DNA of 64,000 nt from Bacillota bacterium (GTDB lineage: Bacteria > Bacillota > Desulfotomaculia > Desulfotomaculales > Desulforudaceae), in NCBI GenBank assembly GCA_040757205.1, contig JBFLXL010000006.1, positions 56,217 to 120,216 of the forward strand. Reading direction: 5' to 3'. The notes under the pieces were generated by a model. The model ran no database searches. It saw only the letters and a list, made by a program, of their open reading frames with translations, and had not been told where the DNA came from. The number at the start of each line of letters is the position of its first letter. Position 1 is the stretch's first letter. Position numbers and translations under genes: made by a program. This document shows, in pieces, positions 27,773 to 36,453 of this stretch.

Positions 27773-28902
27773 CGGCGGTATTGGCGGCAACTCTAACTCT
27801 TATGACAATGGGGTTTTGGTGCGACAGCGGGGAAGCGGGCACTGAAAAGCGCGGGACGGAAACGTTTTTCCGGGCACGGGTGCTGACGGTGGAGAAAGCT
27901 GAAACCGAGAACGAAGCGGCGCCCGGTCTTGTGCTGACACAGCAGACGCTTACCGTTCAAATCATCGGCGGGCCGTATGACGGCCGGCAGGTTACGGTCG
28001 TGGATAGTCACACCGGGCACCCGGCTTACGATTTTCACGTGCAGCCCGGGGACAGGGTGTTGGTCTCGGCCGAAGTGGCCGGCGGGGAGTTGATCGGTGC
28101 TTACCTGGCCGATTATGCTCGGGATCACTATCTCTTCTACTTGATCGGGGCCTTCGTCCTGGTCCTGGTGCTGACCGGTGGCTTGAAGGGTGTGAAGACG
28201 GTGGTCACCCTGCTGATCACCGGTCTGGCGGTCGGCTGGGTTCTGCTGCCGCTGCTGTTGAAAGGCTATAACCCGATTGTCTTGGCGGTGCTGGTGTCGG
28301 CCGCGGTGGTGGCGGTGACGTTCGCCCTGATCGGCGGTCTCGGTGTCAAAACGCTGGCCGCCACCATCGGCACGACCGGCGGCGTGATAGTGGCGGGGCT
28401 GATGGCCTTTCTGGCCGGATCGGCGGCCCAGTTGAGCGGGTTTGCCAGCGATGAGGCCGTAATGCTCTTGTATGTCCCCCAGGCGGTGCAGTTCGATTTC
28501 CGGGGCATCCTGTTCGCCGGGATGATCATCGGGGCCCTGGGCGCGGTAATGGACGTCGGAATGTCCGTGGCCTCCGCGATGGAAGAAGTCAGGAAGGCCA
28601 ACCCGGCCGTGCGGCCGCGGGACCTGTTTCACGCCGGCATGAATGTGGGCCGGGATGTGATCGGGACCATGGCCGACACGCTGATTCTCGCGTACACCGG
28701 CGCGGCCATCCCGCTGCTCCTGGTGTTTCTCGCCTATGATACTCCGTTTTTAAAGATCATCAACCTCGACCTGATCGCCACCGAGGTGATACGCGCCCTG
28801 GCCGGCAGCATCGGGATGATCTTGAGTGTACCCCTGACCGCCGTGGCCGCCGCTCTGCTGATGGGTCGGCAGTCCGTAGATCCCCGCGCTTCCCGCCCCT
28901 AA
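27748..28902 (+). CDS. YibE/F family membrane protein
   Basis: Protein of 384 residues: an N-terminal helix (about 5-22), an extracytoplasmic beta-rich domain (about 30-125, including VQIIGGPYDGRQVTVVDSHTG and VQPGDRVLVSAEV), then seven or eight membrane helices to the end. This is the YibE/F layout of Gram-positive bacteria. Transport has been suggested for the family but no substrate is established. TTG start with GGGAGAAG upstream. Ends 120 bases before a DtxR-type regulator, with which it may share control. Confidence 0.82.
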   Translation: MFYKTALLTAVLAATLTLMTMGFWCDSGEAGTEKRGTETFFRARVLTVEKAETENEAAPGLVLTQQTLTVQIIGGPYDGRQVTVVDSHTGHPAYDFHVQPGDRVLVSAEVAGGELIGAYLADYARDHYLFYLIGAFVLVLVLTGGLKGVKTVVTLLITGLAVGWVLLPLLLKGYNPIVLAVLVSAAVVAVTFALIGGLGVKTLAATIGTTGGVIVAGLMAFLAGSAAQLSGFASDEAVMLLYVPQAVQFDFRGILFAGMIIGALGAVMDVGMSVASAMEEVRKANPAVRPRDLFHAGMNVGRDVIGTMADTLILAYTGAAIPLLLVFLAYDTPFLKIINLDLIATEVIRALAGSIGMILSVPLTAVAAALLMGRQSVDPRASRP

Positions 28903-29022
28903 GCAATTCAGTAACCCTTTCTTGTGCGGATTGGGCTGTATAAAACAACCGGAGCCGGACTAATTTACGATGGGGGAGTATTGGGTTATACTTATCTAAA
29001 AGCGGCCGGGAGGCACCATGCC

Positions 29023-29505
29023 ATGACCGGGTACTCCCAATCGGTGGAAGACTATCTGGAGACCCTGTACGTGATCGGGCTGGGGCAGAAAGTGGTCCGG
29101 GTGAAAGACGTGGCCCACGCCTTGGGGGTGACCATGCCTTCCGTGGTCGCCGCCGTCCGGACGCTGTCCGAAAAGGGCCTGGTTGAACAGGAGAAATACG
29201 GGCACATTGAGCTGACCGAGAAAGGTCAGGCGGTGGCCGCGGAGGTATATGCCCGGCACCAGATGCTGTTCGCCTTCTTCAGCGAGATTCTGGGGCTCGA
29301 CCCGGTGGTGGCCGAGCAGGATGCCTGCCGGGTGGAGCACCACCTATCCCCGGAGGCCCGCGAGCGGCTGCTGAAGATGGTGGAGTTCGTCCGCTCCTGT
29401 GAGGATGAGAAAGTTCGCTTTTTGGACCGCTTTATTCAGTTTGCGGAAACCGGCGAGCACGGCCCGTGCCGGGGCTGCCCGCTCGGCGAAGCCCCGAAAG
29501 AGTAA
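29023..29505 (+). CDS. DtxR/MntR-family metal-dependent regulator
   Basis: Regulator of 160 residues. Residues 1-70 are the winged helix (MTGYSQSVEDYLETLYVIG, then VRVKDVAHALGVTMPSVVAAVRTL), and 70-145 the metal-binding dimer domain with the ligand-type segment ARHQMLFAFFSEILG and EQDACRVEHHLSPEA. The C-terminus adds a CRGCPLG knuckle. It would repress metal uptake genes when Fe or Mn is high. ATG at 29023 is chosen for GGGAGGCACC and because it matches the MntR start; the longer frame from 28924 is unlikely. Confidence 0.88.
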   Translation: MTGYSQSVEDYLETLYVIGLGQKVVRVKDVAHALGVTMPSVVAAVRTLSEKGLVEQEKYGHIELTEKGQAVAAEVYARHQMLFAFFSEILGLDPVVAEQDACRVEHHLSPEARERLLKMVEFVRSCEDEKVRFLDRFIQFAETGEHGPCRGCPLGEAPKE

Positions 29506-29743
29506 AGCACGATTCACATTGAATCGCGCCCGCATATGTCTGCCTGCCTTGTCTTCCGGTCACCCATTATAAAAGCCGAATATTCATTGTCATCGCCGAT
29601 TGCTACAGGGGCCGAAAAGGGGCCAGGACCCTTTTTCGCCTTTTGGTGATTTGGTGTACCGGTATTAAACTGCGCTCAACGCTAAAGAATATCCACAAAC
29701 AGCAAATGGCCACTATTGCCCAGTGTTAAGACGGAGGTGCGCG

Positions 29744-31588
29744 GTGCGGCAGGAGACCACGACGGAAACCGGGTTGAAGCGGGAGGCCGGCAAGAAGACG
29801 CGGGCCGGCGAGCGGATGGTGGGACTGACCATCGACGACCGGGAAGTGACTGCCCCGGAAGGCGCCAACTTGGTAGACATCGCCCGGGAGCACGGCATTG
29901 ATATTCCGACCCTCTGCTACCTGAAGGGCGTGAGCGAGCCCGGGTGCTGCCGGGTGTGCGTGGTGGAGGCCGAGGGGGCGCGCACCCTGCCGGCGGCGTG
30001 TGTTACGCCGGTGCGTGAGGGAATGGTGGTCCGGACCAACACGCCGCGGGTGCGGCGGACCCGCCGCCGGGTGGTGGAACTCCTGCTGACCGAGCACTAC
30101 GCGGAGTGTCCCGTCTGTCCCCGGGCCCAAACGTGCGAACTGCGGGCGGTGGCGGCCCGGGTGGGCCTTAATCGCCTCCGGTTGCCGAACCGCCGGCGCC
30201 GCCGCCAACTGCTTGCCGAAAACCCGTTTATGGTCCGCGATCCCGACAAGTGCATCAAGTGCCGCCGTTGCCTTGAGGTCTGCCGCAAGGTCCAGGGCGT
30301 GGACGCTGTCGGCGCGGCCGGGCGCGGGTTCGACACGGTGATCGGCCCGGCCTTCGGGGACGCCCACGTCGAGGCCGCCTGCGTCAGCTGCGGGCAGTGC
30401 CTGATGAGTTGCCCGACCGGGGCGCTCACCGAGCGGGAATATATCCACGAGGTGTGGAAGGCGATCGACGACCCCGACCGGCAGGTGGTGGTACAGACCG
30501 CACCCGCCATCCAGGTGACCCTGGGCGAGGAGTTCGGAATGCCGGTCGGCACGGTGGTTACCGGCAAGATGGTCGCGGCTTTGCGCCGCATCGGTTTTGA
30601 CACCGTGTTTTCCACCGAGTTCGCCGCCGACCTGACCATTATGGAGGAAGCCCACGAACTCCTCGAACGGCTGGAAGGGAAGGGGGATTTGCCGCTGATC
30701 TCCTCCTGCAGCCCAGGCTGGGTCAAGTTTTGCGAGCACTACTACCCGGAGTTCCTGGACAACCTGTCCACCTGCAAGTCGCCCCAGGAAATGCTGGGAG
30801 CCCTGGTTAAGAGTTACTACGCCGAGAAGGAAGGGCTTGACCCCGCCCGCCTGATGACCGTGGCCGTCATGCCTTGTACGGCCAAAAAGTTCGAGGCCTC
30901 CCGCCCCGAACTGGTCTCCCGGGAAGGGCGGCGCGACGTGGACTTTGTGCTCACCACGCGCGAGGTGGCCCGGATGATCCGCCAGGCCGGCATCGACCTG
31001 GAAACCCTTGAAGACCAGGAGTTTGACCAGCCGCTGGGCATCGCCACCGGGGCCGGGGTGATTTTCGCCGCCACGGGCGGGGTGATGGAAGCGGCCGTCC
31101 GTACCGCCTACGCCCTGACCGAAGGTGAGGAAATGGCGCGGGCGGACTTCCATGCCGTACGCGGTTTGAACGGCGTGCGCGTGGCCGAGGTGCACCTGCG
31201 GGGCCGGATCCTGAAACTGGCGGTGGCGCACGGCACCCGCAACGCCCGGCGCCTGATGGAGCAGATCAAGGCCGGGGCCGAGTACCACTTCCTCGAGATT
31301 ATGGGTTGCCCGGGAGGCTGCATCGGCGGCGGGGGGCAGCCGATAGTCGGTGCCGGCCGGCGCGAACCGGCTCAGGAGTACCGGCGCAAACGCGCCGAGG
31401 CGCTTTACAGTATCGACCTGAGGCGGGAGTTGCGCCGGGCACACGAAAATCCGGCGGTGCGCAAACTCTACGACGAATACCTGGGCCATCCCTTAAGCGA
31501 AAAGGCCAAGGAGCTTTTGCACACTACCTATACCCCGCGGGGCCGCTACCCCAGGGGGCGGCCGGAGAACACCGCCCGCCTGCACTAG
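29744..31588 (+). CDS. [FeFe]-hydrogenase, HndD/HydA type
   Basis: Cytosolic iron-only hydrogenase, 614 residues. In order: 2Fe-2S domain (CYLKGVSEPGCCRVC), the His-Cys 4Fe-4S segment (TEHYAECPVCPRAQTCEL), two ferredoxin clusters (CIKCRRCLEVC and CVSCGQCLMSC), then the H-cluster domain with L1 SSCSPGW, L2 MPCTAKKFEA and L3 EIMGCPGGCIGGGGQP, and a small-subunit-like tail ending near YTPRGRYPRG. L1 departs from the textbook TSCCPxW by having Ser for the second Cys. GTG start with GGAGGTG upstream. No partner diaphorase subunit lies next to it, so it either acts with ferredoxin or with subunits encoded elsewhere. Confidence 0.93.
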   Translation: MRQETTTETGLKREAGKKTRAGERMVGLTIDDREVTAPEGANLVDIAREHGIDIPTLCYLKGVSEPGCCRVCVVEAEGARTLPAACVTPVREGMVVRTNTPRVRRTRRRVVELLLTEHYAECPVCPRAQTCELRAVAARVGLNRLRLPNRRRRRQLLAENPFMVRDPDKCIKCRRCLEVCRKVQGVDAVGAAGRGFDTVIGPAFGDAHVEAACVSCGQCLMSCPTGALTEREYIHEVWKAIDDPDRQVVVQTAPAIQVTLGEEFGMPVGTVVTGKMVAALRRIGFDTVFSTEFAADLTIMEEAHELLERLEGKGDLPLISSCSPGWVKFCEHYYPEFLDNLSTCKSPQEMLGALVKSYYAEKEGLDPARLMTVAVMPCTAKKFEASRPELVSREGRRDVDFVLTTREVARMIRQAGIDLETLEDQEFDQPLGIATGAGVIFAATGGVMEAAVRTAYALTEGEEMARADFHAVRGLNGVRVAEVHLRGRILKLAVAHGTRNARRLMEQIKAGAEYHFLEIMGCPGGCIGGGGQPIVGAGRREPAQEYRRKRAEALYSIDLRRELRRAHENPAVRKLYDEYLGHPLSEKAKELLHTTYTPRGRYPRGRPENTARLH

Positions 31589-31620
31589 CGCCCACCCTTC
31601 CCGCCGCGCATGTTTCGCCC

Positions 31621-31687
31621 GCCCGAGCCAAGCCGTAATCCGCTGTCGACGCGGCGCACGGAGCCCAGCGGCGGTCCCCGCCGCCTG
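31621..31687 (-). repeat. Dispersed intergenic repeat, inverted copy 3
   Basis: The reverse complement of this stretch matches 4871-4938 almost throughout: GGCGGCGGGGACCGCCGC, then GGCTCCGTGC, then CGACAGCGG and CGGCTTGGCTCGGG. It lies between two convergent genes, in the 155-base gap after the hydrogenase. Confidence 0.65.
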
Positions 31688-31743
31688 CCGTTTCCGCGGG
31701 CGCCGGACATCCGGCTATGTTATGACACTTGGCGGTTCGACCC

Positions 31744-32583
31744 TCAGGCGGATGGGCGGAGCTTGTTTCGCAGGTACTGAATCCGCCCGCGCCGGGGAGA
31801 CAGCGCAAAGGCCAGGAAAAAGAGGGCGGTGGCGCACAGCACGATGGTGGCGCCCGAGGGCAGGTTGAAGACATAGGAAAGCATGAGCCCGGCTATGGCG
31901 GAGAAAACCCCGCTGCCAACGGAGATCGCCAGCATCCCCCTGAAGTTCCGCGAGAGTTCATAACCGGTGACCGCCGGGATGACCAAAAGAGCCGAGGCCA
32001 GCACGATCCCCAGGATCTTTACGCTCACCACCACGGTTACGGCGATGACGGTCAGGAGCGCATAGTAGAGAAAGGTGACCGGAATGCCGGCGGCCCGCGC
32101 CGACTCCTCGTCGAAGCACACAAACAGAAGTTCCTTGAAGAAGAAGATCAAGAACAACGCGATCACCGTTCCGCTCGCGGTGAGCAGGACGATGTCCGTC
32201 CATGTGACCGCCAGGATGTTGCCGAACAGGAAGCCGAAAAGCTCCGGCTGGTAGCCCGGGGCTAAGCTGATCAGGGCGATGCCCAAAGCCATGCTGGCGC
32301 TAAAAAAAACCCCGATTACGGTGTCCGCGTGCAACCGCCCTTTCTTGCTCACCAGCCCGATGGCCCAGGCCACCACGGTGCAGAAGGCGGCCGCCGAGAA
32401 CACGGGGTTCACTCCCAGGAGCACGCCGACGGCGATCCCTCCGAGCGCCGAGTGCGAAACTCCCACGCCCACGAAAGACATCCGCTGCAGGACGACAAAC
32501 AGGGAGACGAAGGAACAGAGCAACCCGGCCAGAATCCCGGCCAGAAACGCCCGTTGCATAAACTCGTACGCCAGGAAGTCCAT
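31744..32583 (-). CDS. znuB: Metal ABC transporter permease (ZnuB type)
   Basis: Membrane permease of 279 residues with eight or nine hydrophobic helices; the segment SFVGVGVSHSALGGIAVGVLLG near residues 32-54 and LVIPAVTGYELS near 200 are typical of the ABC-3 zinc/manganese/iron permeases. It begins directly at the end of the ATPase gene (stop and start adjoin), so the two form one transporter. ATG start. A substrate-binding lipoprotein gene is not next to the pair. Confidence 0.88.
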   Translation of the reverse strand: MDFLAYEFMQRAFLAGILAGLLCSFVSLFVVLQRMSFVGVGVSHSALGGIAVGVLLGVNPVFSAAAFCTVVAWAIGLVSKKGRLHADTVIGVFFSASMALGIALISLAPGYQPELFGFLFGNILAVTWTDIVLLTASGTVIALFLIFFFKELLFVCFDEESARAAGIPVTFLYYALLTVIAVTVVVSVKILGIVLASALLVIPAVTGYELSRNFRGMLAISVGSGVFSAIAGLMLSYVFNLPSGATIVLCATALFFLAFALSPRRGRIQYLRNKLRPSA

Positions 32584-33327
32584 CTAGAGCCCCCCCCGCG
32601 CCGGAAACCCAAGAGGCTGGGCGCCGTAGGCTTGAGCCAGCCCGGGACTCGCCAGCACTTCCCGGGCGGTGCCCCGGGCGTGCACAAAACCTTTCAAACA
32701 GATCATTTCGTCCGCGCAGTCGGCCACGCTGGTGATGTCGTGGGAGACGACCAGGATGGTCAGCCCGTAGTTTTGCTGCAACTCCCGAACCACCCGGTAG
32801 AAAGTGCGCTGGGCCACCAGGTCCAAGCCGTTGGTCGGTTCATCGAGGATCAAGAGCCGGGTGTGGCTGCACAAGGCCCGGCCCAGAAAGGCCAACTGCT
32901 GCTGGCCCCCGGACAGCTCGCCGATGGGCTTTCCGATCAGGCGGTCCTGAAAGCCGATCCGGCGCAGGGTTTCGGTGGCCGCTTCCCTGTCGGTCCGGGA
33001 AGGAAAACGGAAGAGGCCGATGCAGCCCACCCGGCCCATCATCACGACGTCGTGGGCCGAAACGGGGAAACCCGGGTCGAACTGCTGCCGCTGGGGCAGG
33101 TAGCCCACGAGGTGCTTCCGGTTCTGCGGGCCGTTCGGGGGTTTGCCGAACAAGAGCACCCGGCCGGAGTCCGGCCGCACCAAACCCAGGATCGCCCGCA
33201 CCAGGGTGGTTTTGCCGGCGCCGTTGGGGCCGATGACCGCCACAAACGCGCGCTGGGCCACGTCCAGGTCGATGCCGTCCAGGACACGTACTCCCCGGAT
33301 CGAGACGCTCACTTGTTGCAGGGACAC
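32584..33327 (-). CDS. znuC: Metal ABC transporter ATPase (ZnuC type)
   Basis: ATPase of 247 residues. Walker A is GPNGAGKTTLV (near residue 33), the Q loop lies in YLPQRQQFD, the signature is LSGGQQQL (near 139) and Walker B is LLILDEPTNGLD. The QRQQFDPGFP region after Walker A is usual for ZnuC/MntB-like ATPases that drive divalent metal import. GTG start; no clear ribosome site, so the exact start is uncertain by a few codons. Which metal is imported is not evident; the DtxR-like regulator 3 kb away is a possible controller. Confidence 0.88.
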   Translation of the reverse strand: MSLQQVSVSIRGVRVLDGIDLDVAQRAFVAVIGPNGAGKTTLVRAILGLVRPDSGRVLLFGKPPNGPQNRKHLVGYLPQRQQFDPGFPVSAHDVVMMGRVGCIGLFRFPSRTDREAATETLRRIGFQDRLIGKPIGELSGGQQQLAFLGRALCSHTRLLILDEPTNGLDLVAQRTFYRVVRELQQNYGLTILVVSHDITSVADCADEMICLKGFVHARGTAREVLASPGLAQAYGAQPLGFPARGGL

Positions 33328-33472
33328 GGCCGCTTCGTTTTCCGGTGTGATGCCGACCGCCCTCCATTTCCTTAACTAGTGTATATCCGAATCCGCCCGG
33401 CCGCAAGACTCACGAGCGTCACGCGACTAATCGGCCGACGCCGGTGCCGGTCATCCAGGATGCTGGTTGTAA

Positions 33473-36316
33473 ATGACGATCATCGAAAAGCTATTAGCTT
33501 CGGGCGGGCGTGAGAACCGGTTTTTTGGGCGGCGTATATTTTGGAACCGCCCAGGTACGCTAGAACAGGAACACGGTGGCAAGGGGGAAGTTCGACTGTA
33601 TCACCGTCTGGACCGGGAAGAAGTTTTCAACAAGTTGAAAACCGGCCCCGAAGGCCTTTCAGAGAAAGAGGCGGCCGAGCGCCTGCGCACGGTCGGCCCG
33701 AACACCCTGGAAGCCGAGGAGCGGTTCAAGCCGCTCCAGGCTCTCCTGCGCCAGTTCACCGATCCCCTCATCTATATCCTGCTGATCGCCGCTGCCTTTA
33801 CCGCCCTGATCCGCGAGTTCATCGACATGTGGGTCATCCTGGCCGTCGTGATCGTCAATGCCGTCATTGGTTTCACCCAGGAACTCAAGGCCGAGCAGGC
33901 CGTCAGGTCCCTGGCGGCGTTGACCGCGCCCCGGGCCCAAGTGATTCGCGGCGGCCGGGAGGTGGAAATCGACGGCGTCGGCCTCGTACCGGGGGATATC
34001 GTCCTGCTGGCCTCGGGAGCCCGGGTGCCGGCCGACCTCCGCCTGATCGAAGTAAACCGGCTGGAGATCGACGAATCGGCCCTGACCGGGGAATCCCTGG
34101 GCGCAAGCAAGGACGTGCGGCCGTTGCCGGCGGAGCGCCCGGCCTTGGGGGACTTGAAGAACATGGCCTTCATGGGCACCCTGGTGCTGTCCGGAAGGGG
34201 GCGGGGGCTGGTCACCGGCACGGGCGCGGCCACCGCCCTCGGCAAAATCTCGGAGCAGGTGCAGCAAGTGAAATCGGCCCCCACGCCCCTCCAGGTGCAG
34301 CTCGGGCGTTTCGGCCGCTGGCTGGGCTACGGCATCCTGGCCGTTTCCGGGGCGGCCGTACTGTTGGGTCTGGCCTTGGGCCGGCCCGTGCCCGAGATGC
34401 TTTTAACCGGCATCGCCCTAGCCGTGGGTGTCATTCCCGAGGGTCTCCCCGTGGTGGTGACTCTCACGCTGGCCATCGGGGTGAGGCGGATGGCCCGGCG
34501 GAACGCCGTTGTCCGGCGCCTGCCGGCCGTGGAGACCCTTGGTTCGACCACAGTGATCGCCTCGGACAAAACCGGGACCCTGACCAAGAACGAGATGACC
34601 GTGCAGGTGATTGCCGCCGGCGGTGTCACCTACCAGGCGAGCGGCGTCGGTTTCGCGCCGGAGGGCCGGATCACCGGTCCGGACGGGGAACCGGCGCGGC
34701 TGCAGGACCACCCGGCCTTAAGACTCTGCCTGCGGGCGGGGCTTTTGGCCAACGAGTCCAAACTCGGCTTTGAGGAAGGAAGGGGGTGGTTTCCGCAGGG
34801 AGACCCCACTGAGGTCTCCCTGATCGTGGCGGCGCGCAAAGCCGGGATGGATCCGGACCGGGAGGCGCGGTCCTATGCGGTCGTCGACCAGATCCCCTTC
34901 GAATCGGACCTGATGTACATGGCTTCACTCTGCCGACACCCGCGCGGGGAGGGCAAGTTCGTGTTCGTAAAAGGGGCTCCCGACCGAGTCCTCGAGATGT
35001 GTACGCACGTGATCATCGGCCCCGGGGGCGAGGCCGCGCCCCTGGAGGACCGGGAGGCGGTCCTGAAACAGTACCGGGTCCTGGCCGGCGACGGGCTGCG
35101 GGTGCTGGCCTTCGCCTACCGGAAGGAACCGGCGGCGGTCGAGGTGCTGTGGCCGGCCTCGGTGGAGGAAGGGCTCACCCTGATCGGGTTCCAGGGAATG
35201 CTGGACCCGCCCCGGGAGGAGGCGCTGCAGGCGATCAACCAGGCCAAGCAGGCCGGGGTGCGGGTGATTATGGTGACCGGTGACCACCAGTCCACCGCGG
35301 TGGCTGTCGCCCGCCGCTTGGGGATGGTCCGGGGGGAGGCCGTGCCGGTGCTCACCGGCCCAGACATTGAGGACATGCCGGACGAAGAGCTGAACCACAA
35401 GATGCGGTACGTGAACGTCTTCGCCCGGGTGGCGCCCCTGCATAAACTGCGCATCGTGCAGCAACTGATCAAGCGGGGCGAGGTGGTGGCCGTGACCGGG
35501 GACGGGGTGAACGACTCCCCGGCCCTGAAAGCGGCGCACATCGGCGTGGCGATGGGGAGGACGGGCACCGACGCGGCCAAGGAGACGTCCGACATGATCG
35601 TCACCGACGACAACTTCGCCGGCATCTTCGCCGCGGTGCGCGAGGGGCGGGTCGTTTTTGACAACATCCGCAAGTCGGTCCTTTTTTTGCTGTCCACTGG
35701 CTTGGCGCAGATCATCCTGATCCCCGCCGCCCTAGTGCTGCTTTTGCCGCTGCCGCTTCTGCCCGCCCAGATCCTGTGGCTGAACCTGGTAACCAACGTG
35801 CTGCAGAACGCGGCCCTGGCTTTTGAACCGGGGGAGAAAGAGATTGTGAACCGGCCGCCGCGCCGGCGCACCGAACCGGTGATTTCCCGGCTGATGGCCG
35901 AACGGCTGGTGATCATCGGGGCGGTGATCGCGGTGGGTACCCTCTACACTTTCCTCTGGGCCTTAAACCAGGGGTACGGCCTGGAACACGCCCGCACCGT
36001 GGCCCTGACCACCATCGTGTTTTTTCAGCTGTTCAGCGTGTTCAACGTGCGCTCCGAGGTTGAGTCGGTCTTCCGGATGCGCTTTTTGTCGAACCCCTTC
36101 CTGTTCTTCAGCGTGGTGGCGTCGATCATCGCCCAGATCGCGGTCGTCTACGCGCCCGCCTTCCAGTTCGTGTTCCGCACCGCCCCCTTGAACGCCCAAG
36201 ATTGGGTGGTAATCACTCTAGTGGCCACCACCGTGATTGCGGCCGTCGAGGTCGAAAAGGCCCTGCGCCGCTTCGTGCGGGTGAAGCGGGCGGAGGCCCT
36301 CGCCCGCCGCCGGTAA
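33473..36316 (+). CDS. P2-type cation-transporting ATPase (Ca2+-ATPase-like)
   Basis: P-type pump of 947 residues. Cation ATPase N-domain at about 45-110, TGES loop near 205, helix 4 motif PEGLP near 323, phosphorylation site SDKTGTLTKNE near 364, and hinge TGDGVNDSPALKAAHIGVAMG near 675. PEGLP with the C-terminal cation ATPase domain places it with SERCA/PMCA-like or Na+-type pumps; helix 6 reads NLVTNVLQNAALAFEPGEKE, a bacterial subgroup whose ion is not settled. ATG at 33473 gives about 40 extra N-terminal residues; the conserved part begins at YHRLDREEVF, so a later non-ATG start is possible. Confidence 0.9.
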   Translation: MTIIEKLLASGGRENRFFGRRIFWNRPGTLEQEHGGKGEVRLYHRLDREEVFNKLKTGPEGLSEKEAAERLRTVGPNTLEAEERFKPLQALLRQFTDPLIYILLIAAAFTALIREFIDMWVILAVVIVNAVIGFTQELKAEQAVRSLAALTAPRAQVIRGGREVEIDGVGLVPGDIVLLASGARVPADLRLIEVNRLEIDESALTGESLGASKDVRPLPAERPALGDLKNMAFMGTLVLSGRGRGLVTGTGAATALGKISEQVQQVKSAPTPLQVQLGRFGRWLGYGILAVSGAAVLLGLALGRPVPEMLLTGIALAVGVIPEGLPVVVTLTLAIGVRRMARRNAVVRRLPAVETLGSTTVIASDKTGTLTKNEMTVQVIAAGGVTYQASGVGFAPEGRITGPDGEPARLQDHPALRLCLRAGLLANESKLGFEEGRGWFPQGDPTEVSLIVAARKAGMDPDREARSYAVVDQIPFESDLMYMASLCRHPRGEGKFVFVKGAPDRVLEMCTHVIIGPGGEAAPLEDREAVLKQYRVLAGDGLRVLAFAYRKEPAAVEVLWPASVEEGLTLIGFQGMLDPPREEALQAINQAKQAGVRVIMVTGDHQSTAVAVARRLGMVRGEAVPVLTGPDIEDMPDEELNHKMRYVNVFARVAPLHKLRIVQQLIKRGEVVAVTGDGVNDSPALKAAHIGVAMGRTGTDAAKETSDMIVTDDNFAGIFAAVREGRVVFDNIRKSVLFLLSTGLAQIILIPAALVLLLPLPLLPAQILWLNLVTNVLQNAALAFEPGEKEIVNRPPRRRTEPVISRLMAERLVIIGAVIAVGTLYTFLWALNQGYGLEHARTVALTTIVFFQLFSVFNVRSEVESVFRMRFLSNPFLFFSVVASIIAQIAVVYAPAFQFVFRTAPLNAQDWVVITLVATTVIAAVEVEKALRRFVRVKRAEALARRR

Positions 36317-36369
36317 TCCGCCGGTAATCCGCCGCCTATCCGCCGCCGGTAGTCCGCCGGTAATCCGGC
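36310..36369 (+). repeat. Short tandem repeats at the ATPase stop codon
   Basis: The unit CCGCCGGTAATC recurs five times with small changes, beginning inside the last codon of the ATPase gene. The first unit supplies the TAA stop. The remainder of the gap to 36453 is AT-rich and probably holds the promoter of the protease gene. Confidence 0.7.
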
Positions 36370-36453
36370 TCCTCGAAACAGCAGGAATATTCTCCAAAAG
36401 CATTGAATAAAAATAATAGTTTTACTTCCTGACGGAAGGGGTGTCGCGGTCCG

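Noticed and set aside
29726..31489. 587-codon minus-strand frame opposite the hydrogenase gene
   Set aside because: The plus strand has all hydrogenase motifs; the antisense product has no recognisable domain.
36310..36369. Possible CRISPR or operator array after the P-type ATPase
   Set aside because: Contiguous 11-12-base units without spacers; a slippage microrepeat.
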